A stretch of DNA of 64,000 bases from Natronobacterium texcoconense (GTDB lineage: Archaea > Halobacteriota > Halobacteria > Halobacteriales > Natrialbaceae), in assembly GCF_900104065.1 (NCBI RefSeq), contig NZ_FNLC01000002.1, positions 106,995 through 170,994 of the forward strand. The letters run 5' to 3'. Shown here piece after piece: positions 1-7,881 of this stretch. The notes under the pieces were generated by a model. The model made no database searches, was not told the DNA's origin, and worked only from the letters and a program-made list of their open reading frames with translations. Position 1 is the first letter of the stretch. Each line of letters starts with the position of its first letter. The position numbers were made by a program, and so were the translations under genes.

Positions 1-467
1 TCGTCACCGATCAGGTCATCGTCGTCGCCCCGCCGATCATCGCCACCGATCATCTCGTCATCGTCGTCACCGATCAGACTGTCGTCATCGTCCATCATCC
101 CTTCGTCGTCGCCCAGCATGTCGTCGTCTCGAGTCCCGGCTCCGCTGTCACGTCCGGTGTCGGTTCCGGCAGTACCGGTCGTGCCGGTATCAGTCATGCC
201 AGTATCAGTCGTTCCACCGGACCCGGAGAGATCACTCTCGAGGTGGACCGCATCGTCGGTTACTCGCGACACTGCACCCTCCTGGAGCGGGTACGCCTCT
301 TCGTCGGTCCCGCCCCAGCCGAGTTTCGCCTTGATCGTGTCCGCGATGCCGGGGTCGGGTTCGACGTGTGCTGTACCGTGTTCGACGTCCGCGACGATGC
401 CGACGTCGTCGCCGTTGGCGTTGATTACCGTCTTTCCGATGTCGTCGTCGGTAAACTGTGGGGACAT
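1..467 (-). CDS. Acidic PRC-barrel-like protein, C-terminus cut by window edge
   Basis: Reading left from an ATG at 465-467 gives an open frame to the window edge (155 codons, no stop). The first ~75 residues (MSPQFTDDDIGKTVINANG, DDVGIVADVEHGTAHVEPDPG) have the short beta-rich pattern of haloarchaeal PRC-barrel-like proteins. They are followed by a Thr/Gly linker (TDTGMTDTGTTGTAG) and a repetitive Asp-rich tail with LIGDDDDE- and MLGDDEG-like units. No signal peptide or membrane segment is seen. The N-terminal fold is inferred from similarity of pattern; the function is unknown. The tail is low complexity, which gives the DNA a repeated gtcgtcatcg look. Confidence 0.7.
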   Translation of the reverse strand, partial: MSPQFTDDDIGKTVINANGDDVGIVADVEHGTAHVEPDPGIADTIKAKLGWGGTDEEAYPLQEGAVSRVTDDAVHLESDLSGSGGTTDTGMTDTGTTGTAGTDTGRDSGAGTRDDDMLGDDEGMMDDDDSLIGDDDDEMIGGDDRRGDDDDLIGD

Positions 468-587
468 TGCGCTCGAACTAACTACGAAGTCGACCAAGAT
501 GGTGGTGCTTGCGGTGGCTTGCGGGTGCCGACTGCGAGTTCCGAAGTCGGCGACGCCGGTGAGTATTCCGGCATTACGTCCGCGTAG

Positions 588-1355
588 TCACTCGTTGAAC
601 TCCGGATCACGACCCTCGAGGAAGGCGGCGACGCCCTCCTCGTGAGACTCGCTCGAGCGGGCGTGGACCTGCAACAGGTTCTCGTAGTCGAGTGCGTCCG
701 ACCAGCGTCGGCCCATGTTCTCGTGCATCGCCTGTTTCATCGTGCCGATGACGTCCGTTGGCCGCCGACCGAGTCGTTCGACGGTCTCCGTGACGCGGTC
801 GTCGAGTTCGTCGTCCGGGACGGCTTCGTTGACCAGATCCAGTTCGGCCGCCCGCTCAGCGTCGAAGAACTCGCCGGTAAAGGCGAGTTTCTTCGCGGCT
901 CGCAGACCGACGATGTGGGGCAGCATGAAGGTACCACCCGTGTCGGGAATGAGGCCGACTCTGACGAACGCACAGGAGAACGTCGCCTCTTCGGTCGCGT
1001 AGGCGATATCCGAGAGTGCGACGATCGCCAGTCCCGCACCGACGGCGTCGCCGTTTACCTTCGCGACGATCGGCACCGGACACTCGAGCATCGCTTCGAC
1101 GACGCGACCGAACGTGGCGGTGACCTCGTCGTAGGATTCTTTCGGCGGGGCGGGCTCTTCGGCCATCGCCTCGATGTCGCCGCCGGCGCTGAACGCGTCG
1201 CCCTCGCCGGTAATGACGATCGCGTGGTACTCCTCGGGAGAGGCGTCCTCGATCGCGTCCGCCAGCTCCTCGGCCGTCTCGAGGGTGATCGCGTTGAGAA
1301 CTCCTGGTCGGTCGAACGTGATCTCGAGTACGCTGCCGTCGGTATCGACGTGCAT
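588..1355 (-). CDS. Enoyl-CoA hydratase/isomerase (crotonase) family protein
   Basis: A 255-residue protein of normal crotonase length. Both oxyanion-hole segments are visible: AFSAGGDI (residues 54-61) and NGDAVGAGL (101-109). The following segment VGLIPDTGG has Asp138 where many hydratases have Glu, as in PaaG-type isomerases, so isomerase or another acyl-CoA activity is as likely as simple hydration. It should act in the cytoplasm on acyl-CoA thioesters in fatty-acid or aromatic catabolism. It stands alone between a PRC-type protein and an HTH-10 regulator, so the substrate cannot be deduced from neighbours. Family is certain, substrate is not. Confidence 0.9.
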   Translation of the reverse strand: MHVDTDGSVLEITFDRPGVLNAITLETAEELADAIEDASPEEYHAIVITGEGDAFSAGGDIEAMAEEPAPPKESYDEVTATFGRVVEAMLECPVPIVAKVNGDAVGAGLAIVALSDIAYATEEATFSCAFVRVGLIPDTGGTFMLPHIVGLRAAKKLAFTGEFFDAERAAELDLVNEAVPDDELDDRVTETVERLGRRPTDVIGTMKQAMHENMGRRWSDALDYENLLQVHARSSESHEEGVAAFLEGRDPEFNE

Positions 1356-1518
1356 GACTCGAGAGTAACGGGGGTCGATATTAATCCTGGCCGTTTCACG
1401 AGAACAGCGAACGCGTTGGAAGTGGTCGGTGGACGGGACGTCGCGTCGTCAGACGGACTGCTGGAAACACCGACGGTGTAATCACGACCAACCGTACGAA
1501 TCGGTACGGCGGGCCGTC

Positions 1519-2187
1519 TCAGTCCGAGAGCATCGGCGGTGGGTTCGCCTCTTCCTCGGTGACGTCGAGTTCCGAGGTTACGAGCGCCCGGTACGCACGG
1601 CGGAGTCGTTCGGACAGGGCCTGGTGGGAGATGTCGAGTTCGTCGGAGAGTTCCTGCATCGATACTTCGCGCGGAATCTCGAAGTAGCCGTGATCGATCG
1701 CCGCGACCAGCGTCTCGTACTGGCGGGCGGTCAGACCACACTGGGAGTGGGTGTCTTCCTCCAGGTCGAAGAGGCGAACGATCGTCGGCGAAATGTCGTG
1801 GTCGACGAATCGGTCGTACAGCGCGCTGACGTTCTCACGCTCGACAACGCGAACGCTCAGCAGCCACGTCCCGTTCGACGCCGAGGCGCTGAGCACCGTC
1901 CCGTTCTCTGTGAGGACGGCCTCGAACGGATCGACCGTGTCGGGGTCGAACTCGATGTCGTACAGCCAGCGATTCTCATCGGTGTTGATCAGCGCATACC
2001 CACTGATCGCGGACGCGTCGTCGAGTGCATTCTCGACCTCGTCCTGGGACGGCCCCGACAGCCAGAGCCCGTGCCCGCTCGAGGCGATGACGCGTTCCAT
2101 CTCGCAGGTCAGCGATGGTACGGCCTCGAACAGCTCGCCCAGTCCGGTCCCGTCCGCCGGAAGTTCGATGTCTGCGATTGATGTCAT
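1519..2187 (-). CDS. HTH-10 (bacterio-opsin activator type) transcriptional regulator
   Basis: A 222-residue protein. The start is placed at the ATG giving MTSIADIELPADGTG; a longer upstream frame (MLISLETALWG) exists but looks like leader. The N-terminal ~140 residues are the mixed alpha/beta sensor common in haloarchaeal Bat-like regulators. The C-terminal HTH-10 domain starts at LTARQYETLVAAIDHGYF and continues through the recognition part SMQELSDELDISHQALSERLRRA. These regulators usually activate one or a few promoters; no target is evident here. A second, PAS-containing member of the same family lies at 36716-37864. Confidence 0.88.
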   Translation of the reverse strand: MTSIADIELPADGTGLGELFEAVPSLTCEMERVIASSGHGLWLSGPSQDEVENALDDASAISGYALINTDENRWLYDIEFDPDTVDPFEAVLTENGTVLSASASNGTWLLSVRVVERENVSALYDRFVDHDISPTIVRLFDLEEDTHSQCGLTARQYETLVAAIDHGYFEIPREVSMQELSDELDISHQALSERLRRAYRALVTSELDVTEEEANPPPMLSD

Positions 2188-2434
2188 AAGTCTCACTTCT
2201 GGATACGGCGACGATCCCCATAACGCCGTTTCCAAAGAGATTAGCAACGCCGATAGCGACTTTCCGGCTCGCTACACGTTCCATTCTGTGTGACTTCACG
2301 GGTAACCTACCCGGTCCGGAACGGCTGTTCGCACTGGCGTCCCGGATGGGTGGAACAACGGATATTCGGCGTATTTTCGCCGCTCGCCGAACAACCGACG
2401 GCGGACAGCGACTAGCGAGCGGGTCGTCGGAATC

Positions 2435-3124
2435 CTATTCCGCGTCGTGGGATGCATCCGACCCGCCTGGCGACCGGTGGTCACTGGTTCGGTACCCTCG
2501 GTACTCGAGCCAGCCGAGGCCGACGAGAAACGCAACCATTCCGATCGCGTCGAGAGGCGTTCCACCGTGGAAGACGAGTGCGAGCGGCAGGCCACCGAGG
2601 AGGAGGACGGGTCCCAGCGGTGCACCGGAGCGACGGCGGAGAACCCCGTACGCGACCACGGCGACGAGCGCTCCGACCGTTCCGACGATCGCGAGCGCTA
2701 CCGACGGTCCGACCAACGCGTCGATCGCTGCTGCGATCCCCTCCTGTTGCTCCGGTGGGAGTGTGTGTGCTTCGTGGGCCAGCACGCCCGTCACGATGCC
2801 GGCGATCGCCTCGAACGCGACGTAGAACGTCACGTAGATGGCGATCCCGACCCGTCCGACCGTGGCCACAGTGCCGGAGTAGTCGGCCAGCAACACGTAC
2901 AGCGACACGCCCAGCAACCCGAGCACCGGCAACATAGCGACGTGCAAGACCAGCCAACTCTCGCTTATCGGGAGCAGAGACTCGAAACCGCCGCTGCCGT
3001 CCGGGTGGATCAGAAACATCGCCCCGAGAAGTATCGGCGGTCCTGCGAGGACGAGCCACCGCAAGCGACCGTCCAGCGATGACCCTGTGTCTGGACGCGA
3101 CTCGACGTCCAGTGGCTCGCTCAT
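2435..3124 (-). CDS. Multi-pass membrane protein of unknown function
   Basis: A 229-residue hydrophobic protein with about six membrane segments (for example LRWLVLAGPPILLGAMF, VLHVAMLPVLGLLGVSLYVLL, SVALAIVGTVGALVAVVAYGV). It starts at the ATG 3122-3124, which overlaps the stop of the methyltransferase gene in an ATGA, so the two are translationally coupled. The C-terminal tail is short and polar (YRTSDHRSPGGSD). I do not recognise the family. The tight coupling suggests it works with or modifies the same membrane substrate as the methyltransferase, which is inference. Confidence 0.8.
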   Translation of the reverse strand: MSEPLDVESRPDTGSSLDGRLRWLVLAGPPILLGAMFLIHPDGSGGFESLLPISESWLVLHVAMLPVLGLLGVSLYVLLADYSGTVATVGRVGIAIYVTFYVAFEAIAGIVTGVLAHEAHTLPPEQQEGIAAAIDALVGPSVALAIVGTVGALVAVVAYGVLRRRSGAPLGPVLLLGGLPLALVFHGGTPLDAIGMVAFLVGLGWLEYRGYRTSDHRSPGGSDASHDAE

Positions 3125-3843
3125 CGGTTCACCTCCCGCCGATCCGTAGCGCCACCGTTGCAGACGATTCGCGTGAGTCGTCCGAACTGCGCCGTTTCGA
3201 CGTCGTCGACGGAGAGACCCGCTCGACGAACCACCTCGAGTGGCTCCTGGGTCAGCCGGCATCCGGACCGCTCGTAGTGGGAGTCGGCACGCCACTCCTG
3301 ATAGCGTGCGACGAGTGCGCTGTCGCTGCGCCCGTGCTCGAGCAGCAGAATCCGTCCGTCAGGCCGACAGACCCGTTGCATCTCCCGGAGCGCCGCCACT
3401 TGATCCGGGAACGTACAGGTCGAAAACGACGAGATAACCGTATCGAAGCTGTCGTCGTCGAACTCCAGATCCTGGGCGTCCATCTGTGCGACCGTGCCGC
3501 CACGCTCGAGAGCGTCTAGCTCCGCACGGGCCTGCTCGAGCAGGGGCTCACTCACGTCGATGCCCACGATCTCTGTCGCCTCGGACAGGTACCGGAAGTT
3601 CGACCCGGCACCACAGGCCACGTCGAGCACTCGACCGTCGGCCTGTGCGAACTGGCGTCGACGGTACGTGCCGGTAAACAGGTGGTCCAGCCAGCGCAAG
3701 CGACTGATCCACGTCGCGTAGTCGGCGTAGGCGTCCTGAATGTCCCGAACGGTCATCCCCTCGTCGCTGTCGCCGTTCGTTCCGTGCGTTTTCGGTCCGT
3801 CGGGACGGCTGTCAGCCGTTTCGTGTGTATTGTGCTGTGCCAT
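3121..3843 (-). CDS. Class I SAM-dependent methyltransferase
   Basis: A 240-residue protein with the class I Rossmann signature: motif I VLDVACGAGSN (72-82), motif II acidic residue in EIVGIDVSEP (91-100), and the later AQMDAQDLEFDDDSFDTVISSF block typical of UbiE/PmtA-like enzymes. The polar first 29 residues make the downstream Met30 (MTVRDIQDAYADYA) a possible alternative start. A TATA-like box (TATTTATACGG on this strand) lies about 45 bp upstream. It overlaps the downstream membrane-protein gene by four bases. Substrate unknown; a lipid or quinone head group fits the family and the membrane partner but is unproven. Confidence 0.88.
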   Translation of the reverse strand: MAQHNTHETADSRPDGPKTHGTNGDSDEGMTVRDIQDAYADYATWISRLRWLDHLFTGTYRRRQFAQADGRVLDVACGAGSNFRYLSEATEIVGIDVSEPLLEQARAELDALERGGTVAQMDAQDLEFDDDSFDTVISSFSTCTFPDQVAALREMQRVCRPDGRILLLEHGRSDSALVARYQEWRADSHYERSGCRLTQEPLEVVRRAGLSVDDVETAQFGRLTRIVCNGGATDRREVNR

Positions 3844-3883
3844 CGATCGATTACCTCTCTCATCTGGAGGGACGACGACCTGC

Positions 3884-3898
3884 CGTATAAATATTATC
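3884..3898 (-). promoter_or_regulatory. TATA-box candidate for the methyltransferase operon
   Basis: On the minus strand this reads GATAATATTTATACGG, the most AT-rich element in the 208-bp gap between the methyltransferase start (3843) and the next gene. It is placed about 43-55 bases upstream of the ATG, compatible with a short leader. Assigned from sequence only. Confidence 0.45.
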
Positions 3899-4051
3899 GA
3901 GAAGTTGATATATTACCAGAGCGATTTCAAAATCACGATTGAGCGGTTCGGTGCAAGCCAACGGTCGAGTACGGATGTATCGACTCGTCTCGAGCGAAGC
4001 GCGGTCGTATCGCTCAACCACAGTTTTGTAACCCTGGTGACCGGAGCACGG

Positions 4052-4969
4052 TCACTCGACGCTCCGACCGCGCACGCGTTCGGTCCGCACGATCCGGGCG
4101 TTCCCGTCGAGGAACACCCGAAGTTCGTCGTCCTCGTAGCGCAATACGACCCGGTACTCGGCCGGGTCGGTGGCAACCCGTTCGGCACTCCACCGTTCCT
4201 CTACGAGGTAGCAATGGAGTTCCCACCAACCACGTTCCATGACGTCCACACCGTGCTCCCAGTGAAACGCGACCGACGGGGTTCGATACGCCACACTGTA
4301 CGTCAGCGGCCCGCTATACTGGCGCAAACACGCCTCACACTGGTCGAGCGTGAAGTACGACACCGGTACCTCCTCGGGCACCGGTTGTTCGTCCACGTCG
4401 AGTACCTCGGTCCGAACCCGGCCGGCACACTCCGGACAGATCCCCTCCTGGACCATCCCGAACTCGACCGCTTGCTTGCGTTTGACCGACTCGAGCAACG
4501 CAGCTCCCGAATACGACCGCGCCTGTGCCGGCGTGACGATGTAGCCGGTCACCGGCCGATCGCAGGCCGAACACGTCACCACGAAGTACTGGTCGTCCAG
4601 TTCGGCGACGAGACTCGTCTCCTCGCAGTACAGACAGGCTCCCTCGGTCTCGATGGTACCGACGTCGACCGGCTGGCGAAAGTTCTCCGCGAGGATGAAC
4701 CGGACGATCTGTTCGCCGGCATGAGTAAACGAATAGCCGTCGTCGCTCTTCTCGAGGTAGATACCGTTCAGTTCACCGAGATGGTACGACAGCTTCGAGG
4801 TGTTGTCGATCGCGACGCGCTCGTAGATATCCGAGAAAGACAACGGCGTAAAACCCGAGTTAGATAACCGCTGTTCGTACTGCTCTCTGGCGATCGCCCG
4901 AAGGATATCCACCCGGCTCTCGTCCGAGAGAAGGGCGAACGTGTCCGCCGCCGTTTGCTCGGAAGCCAT
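4052..4969 (-). CDS. ArsR-type winged-helix regulator with cysteine-rich C-terminal domain
   Basis: A 305-residue protein starting at MASEQTAADTFALLSDESR (ATG 4967-4969). The first ~80 residues are a classical ArsR winged helix (FALLSDESRVDILRAIAREQ, SYHLGELNGIYLEKSDDGY). The middle contains two Cys pairs likely to bind zinc, CLYCEE with CSACDR, then CPEC and CEAC further on. The C-terminal part is a beta-rich haloarchaeal domain of unknown role. This architecture is common in haloarchaea as a sensor-regulator. The ligand and target are unknown. It is followed upstream by a 263-bp region holding tRNA-derived repeats. Confidence 0.85.
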   Translation of the reverse strand: MASEQTAADTFALLSDESRVDILRAIAREQYEQRLSNSGFTPLSFSDIYERVAIDNTSKLSYHLGELNGIYLEKSDDGYSFTHAGEQIVRFILAENFRQPVDVGTIETEGACLYCEETSLVAELDDQYFVVTCSACDRPVTGYIVTPAQARSYSGAALLESVKRKQAVEFGMVQEGICPECAGRVRTEVLDVDEQPVPEEVPVSYFTLDQCEACLRQYSGPLTYSVAYRTPSVAFHWEHGVDVMERGWWELHCYLVEERWSAERVATDPAEYRVVLRYEDDELRVFLDGNARIVRTERVRGRSVE

Positions 4970-5095
4970 ATGTGTCCGTTCGCGTGTATCGCGTGTAAAA
5001 CAGGGGCACCGTAGAACGAGGGCCGTGCTGAAGCAAGTGAACTGAGGCGGAATTGCTCGAGTAACGGAGTTCACGTAATCGTTCGCGGCAGAGTG

Positions 5096-5118
5096 GCGGG
5101 CCGGGCGCGATTATGAAC
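5096..5118. repeat. Duplicate of tRNA-Lys 3' end (att-like scar)
   Basis: Positions 5096-5112 repeat exactly the 17 bases at 5232-5248 that form the tRNA-Lys 3' end and flank, and with one inserted A the match extends through tgaac (5096-5118 versus 5232-5253). The two copies are in the same orientation, 136 bp apart. This is what a recombination or integration scar at a tRNA gene leaves. Between them lies a second tRNA-like T-arm fragment (gttcaaatcccgcc, 5167-5180). Confidence 0.6.
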
Positions 5119-5232
5119 TACGCCGAGACGTTCCTGCTCGTTCGCTTCGCTCACTGTGCGGGCTGCGACTCGTCTAGTTCAAATCCCGCCGGTTCCGTAC
5201 CCGTCGCTCGCGGATTTGCTCGCGACGAGAAG

Positions 5233-5306
5233 CGGGCCGGGCGCGATTTGAACACGCGACCGTCTGATTAAGAGTCAGACGCTCTGCCGGACTGAGCTAC
5301 CGGCCC
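5233..5306 (-). tRNA. tRNA-Lys (anticodon CTT)
   Basis: A 74-base cloverleaf read on the minus strand. Acceptor stem GGGCCGG pairs with CCGGCCC, with discriminator G. The D-arm is AGCTCAGTCCGGCAGAGC, the anticodon stem-loop is GTCTGACTCTTAATCAGAC with loop CTCTTAA (anticodon CTT), and the T-loop is TTCAAAT. No 3' CCA is encoded and no intron is seen. A TATA-like element (CGTATTTTAACG on this strand) lies about 25-30 bases upstream of the 5' end. Its 3' end is duplicated at 5096-5118. Confidence 0.95.
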
Positions 5307-5530
5307 TACACCTCCAAATTTCCGTCGGGCGTTAAAATACGTTTCCCTTGGAAGGCGTCGTGGCAGTGACAACCACGCGCTAGCCGGTCGACTCGAGACG
5401 GTCACACCCACTGTACGACGATTCGTCGGTCGACCCGGAACCGTTCTCATCGGTAATGAGACGGTCGATCGCTCGCAAAACGTACCAATCTTCGGGAGCG
5501 TTAAGTGCGGTCGGTCCGACCACACGTGCA

Positions 5531-6979
5531 ATGAGTACGGGGGTTACGATTTCGTCGATCTCTGACTACGCTATCTTGGGCTGTGGGAGCGTCGGCTACG
5601 CCGTCGCCGAGGAACTCGTCGAACAGGGGAAAAATGTCCTCATCATCGACCGCGACGAGAGCCGCGTCGAGTCGCTCCGCGACCAGGATCTGGACGCTCG
5701 AACGGCTGACATCCGCGAACCCGAAGCCGCGGATCTGGTCGCCGAACGCGACGTCATCCTCATTCTCGCGTCCGACGTCGAGTCAAACAAGCAGGCGGTC
5801 TCGCATATCCGCGACCAGAACGAGGGGCAGTTCGTCGTCGCCCGAGCCAGCGATCCCGTCTCGGGCGACGAACTCGAGGAACTGGGGGCCGACGTCGTCA
5901 TCAATCCGTCGTCGGTGATCGCCGAGTCCGCACTGCGGGCGCTCGAATCGGGCGAACTCGAGTACAACGCGGGCAAACTCGCTGACATCGTCGAGGAGAC
6001 GGCGAACAGGCTGGCGATCATCACCAAGGACAGCCCCGATCCGGACTCGATCGCCTCGGCAGCGGCGATGCAGGCCATCGCGGACCACCTGGGCATCGAA
6101 TCGGACATCATCTACCTGGGTGACGTCGGTCACCAGGAGAACCGCGCGTTCGTCAACCTGCTGGGGATCGACCTCGTCCAGTGGAACGAGATCGAGGACT
6201 ACTCCGTGTACGACACCGTCACCATGGTCGATCACGCGACCAGCGAGGAGATGGATCTCGAGGTCGACGCCTTGATCGACCACTCCGAACCCGAAGGGGA
6301 GTACGAACCCGGCTTCGTCGACATTCGGCCGAACATGTCCTCGACGTCGACGATCATGACGAAGTACATCCAGGAGTTCGACATGAACGTCTCCGAGGAG
6401 GTCGCGACGGCGCTCCTCTACGGCATCCGTGCCGAAACGCTGGATTTCAAACGCGACACTACCCCCGCGGACCTCACTGCCGCCGCCTACCTCTACCCGT
6501 TCGCGAACCACGACACGCTCGAGCAGGTGGAGTCGCCCTCCATGTCCCCCGAGACGCTGGACGTGCTCGCGGAGGCGATCGCCAACCGCGACGTCCAGGG
6601 GAGCCACCTCGTCTCGAACGCCGGGTTCGTCCGCGAGCGCGAGGCGCTGACCCAGGCCGCGAGCCACCTGCTGAACCTCGAGGGCGTCACCACCACCGCT
6701 GTCTTCGGCATCGCCGACGAGACCATCTTCCTCGCGGGTCGTTCGAAGGACATCCGCATCAACATCGGCAAAGTACTCGACGACGCCTACGGTGAGATCG
6801 GCGAGACGGCCGGCCACTCCACGCAGGCGAGCGCGGAGATTCCGCTGGGGATCTTCACGGGGATCGAGATCTCCGAGGATACGCGAGACACGCTGCTCCA
6901 GTTGACCGAGGAAGCGGTCAAGCGAACGCTGTTCGACGCGATGGGCGTCGACGGGACGGAAGGTTCGAACGGTTCCTGA
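5531..6979 (+). CDS. TrkA-N / DHH-DHHA1 phosphoesterase fusion protein
   Basis: A 482-residue protein from the ATG at 5531 (MSTGVTISSISDYAILGCG). Residues ~12-125 form an RCK/TrkA-N Rossmann domain (ILGCGSVGYAVAEELVEQG and an acidic IIDRDES). A DHH phosphoesterase domain follows (DSPDPDSIASAAAMQ, later TMVDHATSEE), then a C-terminal DHHA1 substrate-binding domain (SKDIRINIGKV, AGHSTQASAEIP). Family knowledge links DHH-DHHA1 proteins to hydrolysis of small nucleotides, including cyclic dinucleotides; the RCK domain may sense a nucleotide. The archaeal fusion is widespread but poorly characterised. Cytoplasmic; no partner gene is adjacent. Confidence 0.9.
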   Translation: MSTGVTISSISDYAILGCGSVGYAVAEELVEQGKNVLIIDRDESRVESLRDQDLDARTADIREPEAADLVAERDVILILASDVESNKQAVSHIRDQNEGQFVVARASDPVSGDELEELGADVVINPSSVIAESALRALESGELEYNAGKLADIVEETANRLAIITKDSPDPDSIASAAAMQAIADHLGIESDIIYLGDVGHQENRAFVNLLGIDLVQWNEIEDYSVYDTVTMVDHATSEEMDLEVDALIDHSEPEGEYEPGFVDIRPNMSSTSTIMTKYIQEFDMNVSEEVATALLYGIRAETLDFKRDTTPADLTAAAYLYPFANHDTLEQVESPSMSPETLDVLAEAIANRDVQGSHLVSNAGFVREREALTQAASHLLNLEGVTTTAVFGIADETIFLAGRSKDIRINIGKVLDDAYGEIGETAGHSTQASAEIPLGIFTGIEISEDTRDTLLQLTEEAVKRTLFDAMGVDGTEGSNGS

Positions 6980-7057
6980 TCGTCCGAACGACTATTTTCG
7001 AGACTCGAGTGAGTATCGGGGAGTTATCGTCGGTCCGAAGCCACTACGCGAAGCGAA

Positions 7058-7387
7058 TTGTCACACCACAAGACGTACGTACCGTATCTGTGTCTCTGGC
7101 TGTTCGCGGCGAGTATCGCCGCGATGCGACGACAGCGGTGGCTCGCGTTCGCGGGGTTTGCGTCGCCTCTCGTCGTCGCCGTCGGGTTTCTCCTCGCGTT
7201 GATCCTGGCTGGAGCGGGCTGGGTAATCCTGGCCGGAATCTTTCTCGTTCCGGTTGCGGCTCTCGAAATCCTGCTTTCCGTCATCTACGGAATTCCGTTG
7301 CTGATCGCAGGGAGGTGGCTCGCGAACGAAAACGAGAGGGAGGTATCGAACGAGGAGGGCGACTCGAGGGCGGAAGAGCGCGGTTGA
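7058..7387 (+). CDS. Small membrane protein, hypothetical
   Basis: A 109-residue frame opening with TTG at 7058, the only start candidate before an ATG at 7124. Three hydrophobic stretches are seen: YVPYLCLWLFAASIAAM, AFAGFASPLVVAVGFLLAL and VILAGIFLVPVAALEILL, followed by a charged tail (NEREVSNEEGDSRAEERG). The first helix lies upstream of the ATG and keeps haloarchaeal codon use, which favours the TTG start, but an 87-residue version from 7124 is possible. I do not recognise the family. Confidence 0.55.
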   Translation: MSHHKTYVPYLCLWLFAASIAAMRRQRWLAFAGFASPLVVAVGFLLALILAGAGWVILAGIFLVPVAALEILLSVIYGIPLLIAGRWLANENEREVSNEEGDSRAEERG

Positions 7388-7452
7388 ACGGCCTGAGTTC
7401 GCTCGCCAGTATTCGTTCTCTTTCGCGTGTCGAACTCGAGCAGCGGCCGGCG

Positions 7453-7767
7453 TCAGGCGAGTAGTTCCTCTTCTTCCTCGTCCGGATCGCGGACGCGCTC
7501 GACGACGTCGGTGACGAGGATGACGTCGCCGACGGCACGGACCCACCGGTAGGGGACGATGACGCCCTGTCCGGTTTCGGACTCCGTGGTGAACAGTTCG
7601 GAGTTCAGGTTCCCCAGCGCGAGGCCCGTGACGGCTTCGCCGTCGACGTTCAACTGCAGGTCCTCGACTTCGCCGACGAAGACGCCGCTGTTCGAGTACA
7701 CCTCTCGGCCGACGAGGGAGGTAATCTCCTGTGGAGTGTCGTCCTTGGCTACCATGTTTGGCTCCAT
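7453..7767 (-). CDS. PRC-barrel domain protein
   Basis: A 104-residue protein; PRC-barrel from about residue 13 (ITSLVGREVYSNSGVFVGEVED, LQLNVDGEAVTGLALGNL) to 92, ending with an acidic tail (RDPDEEEEELLA). Met5 (MVAKDDTPQ) is an alternative start. Stand-alone PRC-barrel proteins are numerous in haloarchaea and some have been linked to cell division. Conserved parts such as VIVPYRWVRAVGDVILV fit this group. The neighbours do not indicate a specific role. Confidence 0.85.
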   Translation of the reverse strand: MEPNMVAKDDTPQEITSLVGREVYSNSGVFVGEVEDLQLNVDGEAVTGLALGNLNSELFTTESETGQGVIVPYRWVRAVGDVILVTDVVERVRDPDEEEEELLA

Positions 7768-7881
7768 GGGTGGCTGACTCTTAATTCTTGGTCAGACGAT
7801 CGTTTTTCGATCACGACTTCTTTCCGAGAAACGAACTCTAGTTGTGATGGAAAGTGCGGTACCGACGGCAGGCTGGCGCTA

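Noticed and set aside
1-120. Repeated gtcgtcatcg units suggesting a tandem repeat or CRISPR
   Set aside because: Units are irregular and in frame with an Asp-rich protein tail; no equal spacers. It is low-complexity coding sequence.
3740-4867. A 375-codon frame on the plus strand opposite the ArsR-type regulator
   Set aside because: Antisense shadow; the minus-strand protein has recognisable wHTH and Cys pairs while this one has none.
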